Shown here in pieces: positions 24,910 through 33,699 of a stretch of 64,000 nt of DNA. The DNA lies in NCBI GenBank assembly GCA_023442775.1, contig JAEZXH010000018.1, forward strand, positions 248,001-312,000, given 5' to 3'. The position numbers and the translations under genes are program-made. The notes beneath the pieces are model-generated. The model was given only the letters and a program-made list of their open reading frames with translations, searched no databases and was not told where the DNA came from. Each line of letters starts with the position of its first letter. Position 1 is the first letter of the stretch. This DNA comes from Bacillota bacterium. Its GTDB lineage: Bacteria > Bacillota > Clostridia > Tissierellales > Peptoniphilaceae.

Positions 24910-26151
24910 ATGAATTCTTGGTTATACGCCATCGGCGCAGTCATTGCACTCATCTTTTCCTACTTCTTTACCTATGTGCAAAACTCTTATCACCATCTTA
25001 CGGAGATTCGGTGTCGCACGATTGAAGAGGAATATCCCAAAAAGGGTGCCTACGTGCGCTTAAACTTTGAACAATGCGAAGATCTCTATGGTGTCACTGT
25101 CGTCCTCGACTACTTGGCGAATCTCATTGTAGGAGTCCTTTGCACTTTATTTTTCGATCTCTATCTTTGGCCCTGGGGTCCGGTTCTTGGGATTGCGGTG
25201 AGCCTTTGCCTCATCTTGATCTTTGGAGAACTTCTCCCCCGCTCCCTTGGAAAACGCCCAAAGGAAACATCTCTCTTACGACACGGGAAAAACCTCTACG
25301 TCCTTACCATCATCCTGCGTCCTCTTCTCTCACTCGTGCGGGTGCCAGCGCACCTCATCTTAAAACTCCTTGGACGAGAGGAGCGCCCGGATCCGCGCAT
25401 CACTGAGGAAGAGATTCTTCAGGCCGTGACCTTGGGACACGCGGAAGGGCTCATTGATAACGACGAAAAAATCTTCATGGATAACATCATGGACTTACGG
25501 ACCAGTTATGCGAAAGATGTCATGACACCTCGCACGGACATCATTGGTGTCGATGTGACTTCTTCTGTGGAAGACATTCGTCGTATCGTGGAGGAAGAGG
25601 GATTCTCGAGGATGCCGGTCTATGACAAGGACCTTGATAATATCTTAGGGATCTTGCACATCAAGGATATTTTGACCTTGCCGAACCCAGAAGAACTTCG
25701 TCTTGAAGACATCCTGCGGCCGAGTTATTTCACCTTTGAATACAAACCCCTTCTCCCCTTATTCAATGAGTTGCGTCAGAATAAACTCAGCATTGCCATC
25801 GTCCTCGATGAATACGGTGGAACTGCAGGTCTTCTCTCTGTCGAGGATATTGTAGAGGAGCTCATGGGTTCCATTAGTGACGAGTACGATGAAGACGAAG
25901 AAGAGGAAATTCGTTCTTTGGGAGGAGGAAGATTCCTCGTTGAAGGTTCTGCAAATCTCAACCTTGTCAACCATACGATGAATACGGAATTGGAAAGCGA
26001 AGATTACGATACGATTGCTGGTTACATCATTGAGCACATCGATCGCTTCCCTGAAACTGGAGAGACCATTGAGATTGGAAACCTTCGCTGCACCATCAAA
26101 AAGGCGTCTCGCAATCGTATTGAAAGTGTGATTCTCCACGTCCAAGAATAA
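24910..26151 (+). CDS. CNNM/CBS/CorC_HlyC transporter-associated protein
   Basis: A 413-residue membrane protein: an N-terminal CNNM (DUF21) domain with about four membrane segments to residue 160, paired CBS domains at about 175-310 (VMTPRTDIIGVD, RMPVYDKDLDNILGILHIKDIL, AIVLDEYGGTAGLLSVEDIVEEL) and a C-terminal CorC_HlyC domain. Such proteins are annotated as hemolysin family but are more likely linked to magnesium or other cation transport. The ATG at 24910 follows AGGAG by eight bases; TATAAT at 24885 may be its -10. It ends at a bidirectional terminator shared with cobC. Confidence 0.88.
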   Translation: MNSWLYAIGAVIALIFSYFFTYVQNSYHHLTEIRCRTIEEEYPKKGAYVRLNFEQCEDLYGVTVVLDYLANLIVGVLCTLFFDLYLWPWGPVLGIAVSLCLILIFGELLPRSLGKRPKETSLLRHGKNLYVLTIILRPLLSLVRVPAHLILKLLGREERPDPRITEEEILQAVTLGHAEGLIDNDEKIFMDNIMDLRTSYAKDVMTPRTDIIGVDVTSSVEDIRRIVEEEGFSRMPVYDKDLDNILGILHIKDILTLPNPEELRLEDILRPSYFTFEYKPLLPLFNELRQNKLSIAIVLDEYGGTAGLLSVEDIVEELMGSISDEYDEDEEEEIRSLGGGRFLVEGSANLNLVNHTMNTELESEDYDTIAGYIIEHIDRFPETGETIEIGNLRCTIKKASRNRIESVILHVQE

Positions 26152-26182
26152 AAAAAAGTAGCACTCACGTGCTACTTTTTTT
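26151..26182. terminator. Bidirectional terminator between CNNM gene and cobC
   Basis: Eight-base stem AGTAGCAC/GTGCTACT with A and T runs on both flanks, serving the convergent plus gene and the minus cobalamin operon. The cobC stop lies in the loop. Confidence 0.92.
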
Positions 26183-26773
26183 ATTGCGCTCAAAGATCTC
26201 TTCTGAGCCAAGTCCAATACCTAGAATCTGAGAAAACTCGCCGAGCTCTAGGAGGACACATCGTGCATTGGGAATCGAGAAGGAAAAGAAGGCTTCCATC
26301 CGACCAACGACGGAGGAGAGAGCAAGACGAATCCACCCTTCGTGGGAAATGACAATGCGGTCTTTCGGGTTGTTTTTCCAGGTATCCAGAACCCCTTCAA
26401 CCCGTTCGAATGCAGCCGCGAGACTCTCACCCCCTGGAGGAGAGTGAAAGAAGGGATCCTCGGTCCAAGCTGAGACTTCCTCTGGGAAGGCCTTAAGGGC
26501 TTCCCCATAGGTTCGTCCTTCCATGTTCCCGAAGGAGACTTCTCGCAAGTCTTCTAGGAGAATCGGGGTATCGGAGAGGTGAAGAGCCTCCCAGGTTTCA
26601 ACGGTTCGACGATAGGGACTGACGAGGACTTCACTTCTTCGCCAGTCTCTTAAGCTTAGACCAAGGGCCTCAAGTCGTGGAATTTCCGTAGTGAGAATGG
26701 GCTCCTCGGGGGTTGCGTAGACATGTGTCTCATTGGCTTTTGTGCGACCGTGTCGAATCAAGAGAATCTTCAT
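26165..26773 (-). CDS. cobC: Alpha-ribazole phosphatase family protein
   Basis: A 202-residue histidine phosphatase with the phospho-acceptor motif LIRHGRTKANE near residue 5, the FGNMEGRTYGEAL loop and the second His in VISHEGWIRLALSSVV. As last gene of the cobalamin operon, overlapping cobS by four bases, it is predicted to remove the phosphate from alpha-ribazole phosphate or adenosylcobalamin phosphate in nucleotide-loop assembly. The function rests on context; the fold itself is shared with phosphoglycerate mutases. Confidence 0.85.
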   Translation of the reverse strand: MKILLIRHGRTKANETHVYATPEEPILTTEIPRLEALGLSLRDWRRSEVLVSPYRRTVETWEALHLSDTPILLEDLREVSFGNMEGRTYGEALKAFPEEVSAWTEDPFFHSPPGGESLAAAFERVEGVLDTWKNNPKDRIVISHEGWIRLALSSVVGRMEAFFSFSIPNARCVLLELGEFSQILGIGLGSEEIFERNKKSST

Positions 26774-27507
26774 AGGAGGGCCGCCACAAAGAGTCCCACG
26801 AGTTCAGTAGTCTCTACATTCAATCCATAGACATCCCCCGTGAGACCACCGATTTTTTTGTAGGAAATAAACGCAATCCACCCCACGGTAAGACCTTGTG
26901 CAAGAAGAATGCAAAGTGGAAAAAATCTATTCGTGCCCACAGCGAAGGTGAAGGCCATCGTCAAAAAGAGAACTGCTGTTGCGAGGACAAAGGGTTTTGG
27001 CTGGGTGCGTGCAAACATATCCCCCATCCCTCCTGGCCGTGCATTCTTGCAAAATGTCAGAGCAAAGAGGTTTGCAAGTCTCGCTCCCCCAGGGATGAGC
27101 ATCCAAGAGAATAAATCACCTTGAAGGTGGGTAATACCGACATATTTTCCAAGGAGGAGAAGGATCAAACCCACCCCTCCAAATGTTCCAAGCCGAGAGT
27201 CCTTCATAATCTCCAAGGTTCTCTCTCTCGGTGTGTGGGAAAAGAACCCGTCCCAGGTATCTGCGACACCATCGAGATGAATCCCGCCAACGACAAACAT
27301 CCACAGTAAGAGGATGAGATATCCCATCATCCCTTCCGGAACGTATCGCCTGAAGATATGCATGCCGAGGAAGAGAATCACCCCAATGAGTGTTCCTACC
27401 CAAGGAAAGAAAAAGAGACTCTGGCGCAAGGTTTTATCATCCATGGGAACACTGATCGGAAGTGGAATTCGAGTCAAAAACTGAATTGCGAGGATGAACC
27501 CTTTCAT
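26770..27507 (-). CDS. cobS: Adenosylcobinamide-GDP ribazoletransferase
   Basis: A 245-residue polytopic membrane enzyme that joins adenosylcobinamide-GDP to alpha-ribazole. The N-terminus AIQFLTRIPLP and the signature GGIHLDGVADTWDGFFSH with DSRLGTFGGVGLILLLLGKY are typical. Five or more membrane segments are visible. It overlaps cobU and cobC by four bases each, so the three lower-ligand genes are translated in series. Confidence 0.95.
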   Translation of the reverse strand: MKGFILAIQFLTRIPLPISVPMDDKTLRQSLFFFPWVGTLIGVILFLGMHIFRRYVPEGMMGYLILLLWMFVVGGIHLDGVADTWDGFFSHTPRERTLEIMKDSRLGTFGGVGLILLLLGKYVGITHLQGDLFSWMLIPGGARLANLFALTFCKNARPGGMGDMFARTQPKPFVLATAVLFLTMAFTFAVGTNRFFPLCILLAQGLTVGWIAFISYKKIGGLTGDVYGLNVETTELVGLFVAALL

Positions 27508-28043
27508 CCCTTCACCTCCACCGGGATGCCCGACACGACGAGGACAACGCGATCCGACTCTTTGGCGATTGCTTGATTGACTCTGCCTTGGACATCTCGG
27601 AAAACTCGAGCGAGGTGATTCTCTGGGACAATCCCCATGCCAATTTCGTTGGAAACGATGATGAGGTCTCCCTCGACTTCTCGAACACGATGGATGAAGT
27701 CTTGAACTTCACCAATGACTCGCTCTTCGACCATCGCCATCTCTTCAGGGGTGACACAGTTCTCATCTGAGATACACGAAAAAAAGATGTTGGTGGTAAA
27801 GAGTGTCAGGCAATCGAGGAGAACATGAGAGAGAGAATAGGGGCAGGACTTAAGTGACCGCGGGCTCTCCCAGGTCTTCCAGGTTTCTGGCCGACGCTTT
27901 TGATGTTTTTCCACTCGATCTCTCATCTCTTCCCCGAAGACTTCTGCCGTCGCGATGTAGGTGACCTCGGTCTCATCTAAGAGGAGAGATTCTGCGTAAC
28001 CACTCTTCCCACTCCTCGCCCCACCGGTCACGAAGGTGATCAC
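27504..28043 (-). CDS. cobU: Adenosylcobinamide kinase/guanylyltransferase
   Basis: About 179 residues. The N-terminal P-loop is GGARSGKSGYAES, followed by TYIATAEVF and KRRPETWKTWE (guanylylation His region is present as KHQKRRPETW), and later VSNEIGMGIVP. It phosphorylates adenosylcobinamide and transfers GMP to it. The start is a GTG sharing bases with the cobT stop (GTGA), seven bases after AAGGAG; a longer upstream frame overlaps cobT and lacks an RBS. Confidence 0.94.
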   Translation of the reverse strand: MITFVTGGARSGKSGYAESLLLDETEVTYIATAEVFGEEMRDRVEKHQKRRPETWKTWESPRSLKSCPYSLSHVLLDCLTLFTTNIFFSCISDENCVTPEEMAMVEERVIGEVQDFIHRVREVEGDLIIVSNEIGMGIVPENHLARVFRDVQGRVNQAIAKESDRVVLVVSGIPVEVKG

Positions 28044-29128
28044 TGGTCTTCTCCTTTGTCTCGAATATTCACAAGGAGAGTGTTTTGAATATCCGTCGAT
28101 TGGAAAGTCCCCATGTTCCAGAGGCTGTAGAGGGAGTGGTCGAGAATTGTAAAGGTAAAGGGACATCCACTCCCCTCTCCCAAACGCATGTGAAGCCGCG
28201 CAAGAGGTTCGAGCCCAAGATAGGCGAGAGAATTCTTTGCAGCTGCCTCTTCAGAGAGGTGGGAAGCAAAGAGGAAATCTTTGACCCCAGGCGCAAGCCG
28301 TGTGGCGGCAATTGCCGCAACCGTGGAGATAATGCCATCGATGACCGCACCCATCCGATAGACTGCGCATCCGAGGAACACACCTGTAAGTCCTGCAAGA
28401 TCGAGACCCCCGACCTTGGCAAGGACATCAATGGCGTCCTCAGGAATTGGCTTGTGAAAATCCAACGCTTCTCCAATGACCCGGACTTTGTTCTCCATCT
28501 GGCGCGAGGTGATTCCTGCACCGAGGCCGACGCAGTCGGCAACATCCCAGCCTGTCAATGCCGCGAGGACCGCAGAGGAAGTCGTCGTGTTTGCGATGCC
28601 GAGTTCTCCAGTACCGAGCATGACAAAGCCTTTCTCTGCACAGGACTTTGCAAGATCAAATCCCACGCCAATTGCTTCAATGACTTCTTCTCGAGTCAGA
28701 GCGGGTTCTTTAGCACAGTTACGAGTCCCTTCTCGGACCACCATCTGATAAACATTGGGATGATAATCTCCCGCTGGAAGAATTCCAATGTTGACTACGA
28801 AGACCTCGGTGTCTTGGAATGCGGCCAAAGTCGAGACTCCAGTCTGGCCCGAGGCCATGGCATTGGCCAAGAGATAAGTAAAGACTTGAGGGCTGGAGCT
28901 GACATCTTCTTCAATGACGCCGTTGTCTGCGCACATGACGGCAATCCCACGAGGGTGCGCACTCTTGACGAGCTCTTCGCGAATCCCACAGAGCTGAATC
29001 GTCAGTTCCTCGCAAAGGCCCAAACTTCCGATGGGGTGAGTCCTCGAGTCCCAGAGTTCCTTTGCCTCCTTCATGATGGCGGCATCAAGAGGGCGAATCT
29101 TTTGGAGTTCATTTTGCCAATTCGTCAT
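28040..29128 (-). CDS. cobT: Nicotinate-nucleotide-dimethylbenzimidazole phosphoribosyltransferase
   Basis: A 362-residue enzyme that activates the lower-ligand base to alpha-ribazole phosphate. Family segments include HPIGSLGLCEELTIQL, VMCADNGVIEEDVSSSPQ, GTGELGIANTTTSSA and the C-terminal LGEGSGCPFTFTILDHSL. The ATG at 29128 is preferred over 29134 because of its distance from the purine-rich AGAGA; both overlap the Cys-rich gene. The base made or used by this organism cannot be read from the gene. Confidence 0.93.
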   Translation of the reverse strand: MTNWQNELQKIRPLDAAIMKEAKELWDSRTHPIGSLGLCEELTIQLCGIREELVKSAHPRGIAVMCADNGVIEEDVSSSPQVFTYLLANAMASGQTGVSTLAAFQDTEVFVVNIGILPAGDYHPNVYQMVVREGTRNCAKEPALTREEVIEAIGVGFDLAKSCAEKGFVMLGTGELGIANTTTSSAVLAALTGWDVADCVGLGAGITSRQMENKVRVIGEALDFHKPIPEDAIDVLAKVGGLDLAGLTGVFLGCAVYRMGAVIDGIISTVAAIAATRLAPGVKDFLFASHLSEEAAAKNSLAYLGLEPLARLHMRLGEGSGCPFTFTILDHSLYSLWNMGTFQSTDIQNTLLVNIRDKGEDQ

Positions 29129-29393
29129 TCTCATTTCTCTTTTCTTTCTCTTTCTGGATGTAGGCACTCAGTCGCTTGAGGATGATGTCGTATCCCTTAG
29201 GCCAATGGGGGAGGGTGCAGTCCGTACAGACCTTCACCCCATTTTTGTAACGAAACTGTCCACCACATTCTTCTTGAAGCATGTAGAGAGGACAATAGCA
29301 AAATAGACAGTTGAATTGGTCGGGGTCAATCCTCTGGTGACAGGGGAAATATTGACAGGATTTATTTTGGACGAACCGATAGCTCTCTTCCAT
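29109..29393 (-). CDS. Small cysteine-rich protein in cobalamin operon
   Basis: A 94-residue protein with about nine cysteines in its first 60 residues, in pairs such as C-QYFP-C, C-LF-C-Y-C and VCTDC, suggesting a zinc or iron-sulfur site. The C-terminal third is a Lys/Glu-rich helix. The ATG follows GGAGG by four bases and lies 32 bases inside cbiJ; the end overlaps cobT. It matches the cysteine-rich small domain proteins (COG2158 type) often found in cob operons, whose function is not established. A role in corrinoid or metal handling is inference. Confidence 0.75.
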   Translation of the reverse strand: MEESYRFVQNKSCQYFPCHQRIDPDQFNCLFCYCPLYMLQEECGGQFRYKNGVKVCTDCTLPHWPKGYDIILKRLSAYIQKEKEKRNENDELAK

Positions 29394-30120
29394 AACGCCT
29401 CCGTAATTCATCTTCCAAGAGAAGCAGATCCTTCCACCCCTCTTCGCGCTCTCGCCGTAAGACAATGGGGATGACTCCCTCTTTCTCACAGGCAGAGAAC
29501 TTCTCGTCGACTCCTGCTCCCTTTCCACTCTCCTTGGTGACGCAGTAGTTTACGTGGTAGCGGCGCATGAGAAGACGGTTAAACTCCTCGTCGAAGGGAC
29601 CGAGGGCGCCAATTAAATCTCGCATGGTGACTCCGGCATCTTCTGCAAGTTGCATACTCTCAGAGGTTGGAAGGACGCGGTAGATAAACCTTCGATTCCC
29701 ACGGTGGGGTTCAAAGTCTTTGATGTTTTTACTCCCCGTCGTAAAGAGGAAGACCCCCTCCCTCTTCTCGATTTCTCCAATACATTCTTCAAGCGTATCC
29801 ACGAGAATGGCCTCTTTACTCTCTGCATTGGGTGGGCGTAAAAACCGCTCATAATCGATATTCGCCTCTTTCGCGACCTCCTTGGCCTGAGAGGAAACAA
29901 TCTTCGCATAGGGATGAGACATGTCCACAATGGCCACAATCCCCTTTTCTTCAATGAGACTGTGCATCTGCTCCTTCGTCAAACGACCTGCCTGCACCTC
30001 CTCAGCGGTGGCGAACTGAAGGCCTCCTTCTGTGGCGACAGTCATCATGAGTTCGACGTCATCCTGAAGATCTTTCGCGAGACGATTTGCTTCGACGGTG
30101 CCACCAATGATACAAATCAT
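29362..30120 (-). CDS. cbiJ: Cobalt-precorrin-6A reductase
   Basis: A 252-residue NAD(P)H-dependent reductase of the corrin ring. It begins MICIIGGTVEANRLAKDL, with GGT-EAN/R typical of CbiJ/CobK, and contains IVDMSHPYAKIVSSQAKEVA and VFLFTTGSKNIKDF. Later VTKESGKGAGVDEKFSACE matches the family end. It overlaps cbiH by four bases. Confidence 0.94.
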   Translation of the reverse strand: MICIIGGTVEANRLAKDLQDDVELMMTVATEGGLQFATAEEVQAGRLTKEQMHSLIEEKGIVAIVDMSHPYAKIVSSQAKEVAKEANIDYERFLRPPNAESKEAILVDTLEECIGEIEKREGVFLFTTGSKNIKDFEPHRGNRRFIYRVLPTSESMQLAEDAGVTMRDLIGALGPFDEEFNRLLMRRYHVNYCVTKESGKGAGVDEKFSACEKEGVIPIVLRREREEGWKDLLLLEDELRRRYGRELSVRPK

Positions 30121-30839
30121 TTATTTTCGTAGCCTCTCGGAGTCACCATACGACCGTCCTTGATACGCGTCTTCGAGTTACCGATAATCACAACACTCAG
30201 CATATCCACGATTTCCTCATCGATGTCTCCAAGGGTTGTGATTGTCACCGAGGTTTCTGGTCGGCCCGCATTTCGGACAATACCAACGGGGGTTTCGGAG
30301 TCCCGATATTCTCGAATGATGGAAAGAACCTGCCCGAGATGATGGGGGCGTCCCTTCGAGCGGGGGTTGTACAGGGAAATGACGAAATCGCCTTCTGCAG
30401 CACACCGCACACGTTTGAGGATCATTTCCCAAGGCGTGAGTAAATCGGAGAGGGAAATCGTCGCATTGTCGTGCATAATGGGTGCCCCAAGGTGCGCTGC
30501 TGCGGCAAAAGAAGCACTGATTCCAGGAATAATTTCTACCTCGATTCCCTCTGCGAGTTCTAAGATAGGACCAGCCATTCCATAAAGACCTGCATCCCCA
30601 GTGGAGACGATACAGGTGGTTCGTCCCTGCTGCGCTTGACGAATCGCTTCTTCACAGCGCGCAATTTCCGATTTCATCCCCGTGGAAAAAAGTTCCTTTC
30701 CTTCCACGAGGTCCCCGAGATAGTCGATATAAGGAGTATACCCCACCACGACCTCGCACTCTGAAAGAGCTTCTTCCATACGATGGGTGAAGTGCTCCCG
30801 TCCTCCGGGACCGATTCCTAAGACGTAAAGTTTCTTCAT
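30117..30839 (-). CDS. cbiH: Cobalt-precorrin-3B C17-methyltransferase
   Basis: A 240-residue SAM-dependent tetrapyrrole methylase that methylates C17 and contracts the ring. The fold signature GIGPGGREHFTHRMEEAL is at the N-terminus, with VVGYTPYIDYLGDL and STGDAGLYGMAGPILEL following. The ATG overlaps the cbiG stop (ATGA) and is preceded by AAAGGAATGTCC; an earlier frame extension lies inside cbiG. It works with CbiG, the neighbouring gene. Confidence 0.94.
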   Translation of the reverse strand: MKKLYVLGIGPGGREHFTHRMEEALSECEVVVGYTPYIDYLGDLVEGKELFSTGMKSEIARCEEAIRQAQQGRTTCIVSTGDAGLYGMAGPILELAEGIEVEIIPGISASFAAAAHLGAPIMHDNATISLSDLLTPWEMILKRVRCAAEGDFVISLYNPRSKGRPHHLGQVLSIIREYRDSETPVGIVRNAGRPETSVTITTLGDIDEEIVDMLSVVIIGNSKTRIKDGRMVTPRGYENK

Positions 30840-31819
30840 GGACATTCCTTTCCAATCGAGAGGGTACAACCCTCATACACGGCTTTTTCTACGAGAAGCG
30901 CCTCGGATTGTACGAGTGCAGATGTGGCAGAGACGGAACCGACACCGACAGTTTGTCGCACAAATTCTGATCCCTGACAGCGATCGTCAAACTCCTTGAG
31001 TTCTTCAGCCTCGTAGATGTTTAGTGGACAATTGAGTGTTTGTGCCAAGAGTAAAATCGCCTCTTCGTCCTTTTTCAAGGAGATTGTCCCGATGTCTTTG
31101 ACGCTTAAGAGACTAAGCCCCTCCCTCTTAAAGGTGTCGACTACCAATGACAACAGTGCATCAAAGGATGCACCCCTACGTGCTCCAACCCCAATGTGAA
31201 GAATCTTCGGGCGCAGGTAGACAATCTCTCTCTTCGTCGAAAAGATTTTCTCTGTAATGGCGAGTAGAGGACCAGAACCATCTTCCGGTGAAGACACTTC
31301 CACACATCGGGGATAACGCGGAAGCCTAAACCTGTAGGGGTTGTAGATGTTGAGGGGCTCCCCATTGACCATCCTCCCCGTCAGAGGTGTGAGGGCATGA
31401 AGATCCTCAATGACAAGTCCCTCGGAAGCGGCATAGAGATCGAGCCCCTCAATCCCACGGCCATCCGTCGCCGTGGTAATCACAGGGGTCGCGCCCAGCT
31501 CCTCAGCCAGTTCCTTGGCAAAGGCATTGGCCCCACCCAAGTGGCCAGAGAGAAGAGAAATCACAAAACGCCCTTGGTCATCCATGACGAGAACAGCCGG
31601 GTCCACATCTTTTCCGCGAAGATAGGGGGCGCAGTAGCGCATCGCGATCCCCGTCGCCCCGATGAAAAGAATGCGGTCATAGCTCTCCCAGATAGTAGGC
31701 ATTTGCTCCCTAAGTGGTGGTACCGCCCCTTTTGTATCGTAGATTGTCGTCTCGTAGGACCGAGAAATCTTTTCGGCGAGAACGCGTCCCGCACGGGAAA
31801 ATACCAAGATGGCTAGCAC
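30836..31819 (-). CDS. cbiG: Cobalt-precorrin-5A hydrolase
   Basis: A 327-residue protein that opens the delta-lactone and releases acetaldehyde after ring contraction. The N-terminal and middle CbiG domains carry ILFIGATGIAMRYCAPYL, VISLLSGHLGGANAFAKELA and TTATDGRG; the C-terminal domain has HIGVGARRGASFDALLSL and SVSATSALVQS. It overlaps cbiF by seven bases and cbiH by four. Confidence 0.94.
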   Translation of the reverse strand: MLAILVFSRAGRVLAEKISRSYETTIYDTKGAVPPLREQMPTIWESYDRILFIGATGIAMRYCAPYLRGKDVDPAVLVMDDQGRFVISLLSGHLGGANAFAKELAEELGATPVITTATDGRGIEGLDLYAASEGLVIEDLHALTPLTGRMVNGEPLNIYNPYRFRLPRYPRCVEVSSPEDGSGPLLAITEKIFSTKREIVYLRPKILHIGVGARRGASFDALLSLVVDTFKREGLSLLSVKDIGTISLKKDEEAILLLAQTLNCPLNIYEAEELKEFDDRCQGSEFVRQTVGVGSVSATSALVQSEALLVEKAVYEGCTLSIGKECP

Positions 31820-32574
31820 TTAGGGATACCCTTTCGGTATTCTGTGGTGAAGTGCTTGTCGTACAACTTTGAAAGGGCGTATTCGTCCCCGAGAAAATCA
31901 CCAACGAGAATTTGGGCTTGTTTGACGATGTTCTCATCGCGTACTTTGTCGGCAATATCTGCTAGTGTCCCCATGACGACATTTTCGTCTGCCCAGGTGG
32001 CGCGATAGACAACGGCGACGGGGACATCATCTCGCCCATACCCTTCAACGAGGACATCGACGACTCTCTGTATACTCCCGACGCTTAAGAACAAAGCCAT
32101 GGAAGCCTTGTGTTTTGCAAGCTCTACAAGATTTTCTTTTTCAGGCACAGGGGTCCGCCCTGCAATACGGGTTAGAATCACCGTTTGACTGACGTCGGGG
32201 AGAGTGAATTCCTTCTTGATTGCCGCTGCTGCAGCCACAAAGGAACTCACACCTGGGACGACCTCGAAGGCATGGCCCGCCCGTTCGAGGGGATCCATCT
32301 GTTCACGAATGGCCCCATAAATCGAGGGGTCGCCGGTGTGGAGGCGGACAATAGTTTTGTCAGGTGCATCTTCTTTCATCATGACATCGAGGACTTCATC
32401 CAAGTTCATCGTTGCGGAATTGTAGAAGAGGCAGTCCTTTTTCGCATAGGCGAGATGCTCTTCACTGACAAGAGAACCTGCGTAGATGATGACATCGGCC
32501 TCTTCGAGAAGACGCCGACCCTTGAGGGTGATTAGATCCGGATCTCCGGGACCTGCGCCGACGAAATAAATCAT
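31813..32574 (-). CDS. cbiF: Cobalt-precorrin-4 C11-methyltransferase
   Basis: A 253-residue SAM-dependent methylase. Signature IYFVGAGPGDPDLITLKGRRLLE at the start, then IIYAGSLVSEEHL, HTGDPSIYGAIREQMDPL and VPGVSSFVAAAAAI, all CbiF/CobM-like. It overlaps cbiT by four bases and sits at the centre of the ring-methylation block. Confidence 0.95.
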   Translation of the reverse strand: MIYFVGAGPGDPDLITLKGRRLLEEADVIIYAGSLVSEEHLAYAKKDCLFYNSATMNLDEVLDVMMKEDAPDKTIVRLHTGDPSIYGAIREQMDPLERAGHAFEVVPGVSSFVAAAAAIKKEFTLPDVSQTVILTRIAGRTPVPEKENLVELAKHKASMALFLSVGSIQRVVDVLVEGYGRDDVPVAVVYRATWADENVVMGTLADIADKVRDENIVKQAQILVGDFLGDEYALSKLYDKHFTTEYRKGIPKC

Positions 32575-33119
32575 GCTTTCACTCCTTTCAGGAGATAAAT
32601 CGGGTTCTCTCCTCGCATGAGTCCTAAACGATCCATCTTTGCAGTCTGAATCAAGAGGACCTCTACGTCCTCATACCCATACTCTTCGAGGAGATTCTTG
32701 CAAGTCACAATATTGTCGAGGGTGATAAACGTCGCCGCCAAGATTCCGCCTTGCGCCATATGCGATTCCGCAAAGTCAAAAATCCCATCAAGGGCTCCTG
32801 TACTCCCCCCGATAAAGATTTTATTAAAGGTTTCATCGGGCAGATCTTCTGGAGCGCGGCCAGAGATTGCTTTAACCTTTACGCCATGCTTCTTTGCGTT
32901 TTCCTCTAACAAATTGACGCCAAGTTCCTTTTGCTCGATGGAGGTCACATTGGCACCAAGAAGAGCTGCTTGAATGGAAATCGAACCGGTACCACTTCCT
33001 ACATCGAGGAACTTGTCCCCTTTCGAGATATTCATATGTCCCATGACAAGAATACGAATACTCTCTTTGGTCATGGGGACACGATCACGAATAAATGCTT
33101 CGTCATTTAACCATGTCAT
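32571..33119 (-). CDS. cbiT: Cobalt-precorrin-6B C15-methyltransferase (decarboxylating)
   Basis: A 182-residue class I SAM methyltransferase with motif I FLDVGSGTGSISIQAALLG and downstream IFIGGSTGALDGIF. It methylates C15 and decarboxylates C12 as the partner of CbiE, which is encoded directly upstream as a separate protein rather than fused. The ATG at 33119 lies within the end of cbiE; a TTG two codons earlier is possible. Confidence 0.94.
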   Translation of the reverse strand: MTWLNDEAFIRDRVPMTKESIRILVMGHMNISKGDKFLDVGSGTGSISIQAALLGANVTSIEQKELGVNLLEENAKKHGVKVKAISGRAPEDLPDETFNKIFIGGSTGALDGIFDFAESHMAQGGILAATFITLDNIVTCKNLLEEYGYEDVEVLLIQTAKMDRLGLMRGENPIYLLKGVKA

Positions 33120-33699
33120 AGTCAATCACCACCACTGTTAACGGGTCCACATCGTCGACTTCTTCTCCGATGTCATAGCTCTTTATCTCTTCATCCTCGT
33201 AGGAGAGCCGCGTTCCGACATAGAGACGTCCTCTTGCTCCACGTCTGTGAAATTCCTTGTTGAGCCAAGCGGGGTTGTGTTCCTCATCGGTGAGAAATAC
33301 CGCCACTCCCTTGGATTTAAGTTCATCGAGGGGCGCAACCCGTCCATGGACGGAAAATAACTGGGCGTCTTGCCACGGAAGCTGCAGCTTTGCCATAAGG
33401 TATTGGAAGGAGGAAATCCCGGGGTAGATGGCATCAATGGGAATACCTTGTCGCTTCAAATAGGCAACGACTCCGTAAAACAGAGGGTCACCACTGGCAA
33501 GAATTAAGGTTTCTTCCCCATCGAGATGATGCAGGAGCTCCGACACTTTCCCCACGGGTTCAATGTCTTCTCTGAGCTCATGAAGGGTATCGGAAATTCT
33601 TCCAAAACTTAGGACTCGTGGCGTGGAGATAATCTTTTCTCGAACTTCTTCTGTGAGTAGGCGGGGATGTCCTGGCCCCGCCCCTGCCACTGTAATCAT
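33103..33699 (-). CDS. cbiE: Cobalt-precorrin-7 C5-methyltransferase
   Basis: A 198-residue tetrapyrrole methylase starting MITVAGAGPGHPRLLTEEV with LILASGDPLFYGVVAYLK and IYPGISSFQYLMAKL, typical of CbiE. It performs the C5 methylation. Stop of cbiD and start of cbiE share a base (TAATG), and its end overlaps cbiT. Confidence 0.93.
   Translation of the reverse strand: MITVAGAGPGHPRLLTEEVREKIISTPRVLSFGRISDTLHELREDIEPVGKVSELLHHLDGEETLILASGDPLFYGVVAYLKRQGIPIDAIYPGISSFQYLMAKLQLPWQDAQLFSVHGRVAPLDELKSKGVAVFLTDEEHNPAWLNKEFHRRGARGRLYVGTRLSYEDEEIKSYDIGEEVDDVDPLTVVVIDYDMVK

Noticed and set aside
28044..28166. N-terminal extension of cobU
   Set aside because: It lies within cobT and precedes the P-loop by an unusual 41 residues; the GTG with AAGGAG fits better.
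28085..29179. 364-codon open frame on the plus strand
   Set aside because: Antisense to cobT and the Cys-rich gene, no recognisable protein features.
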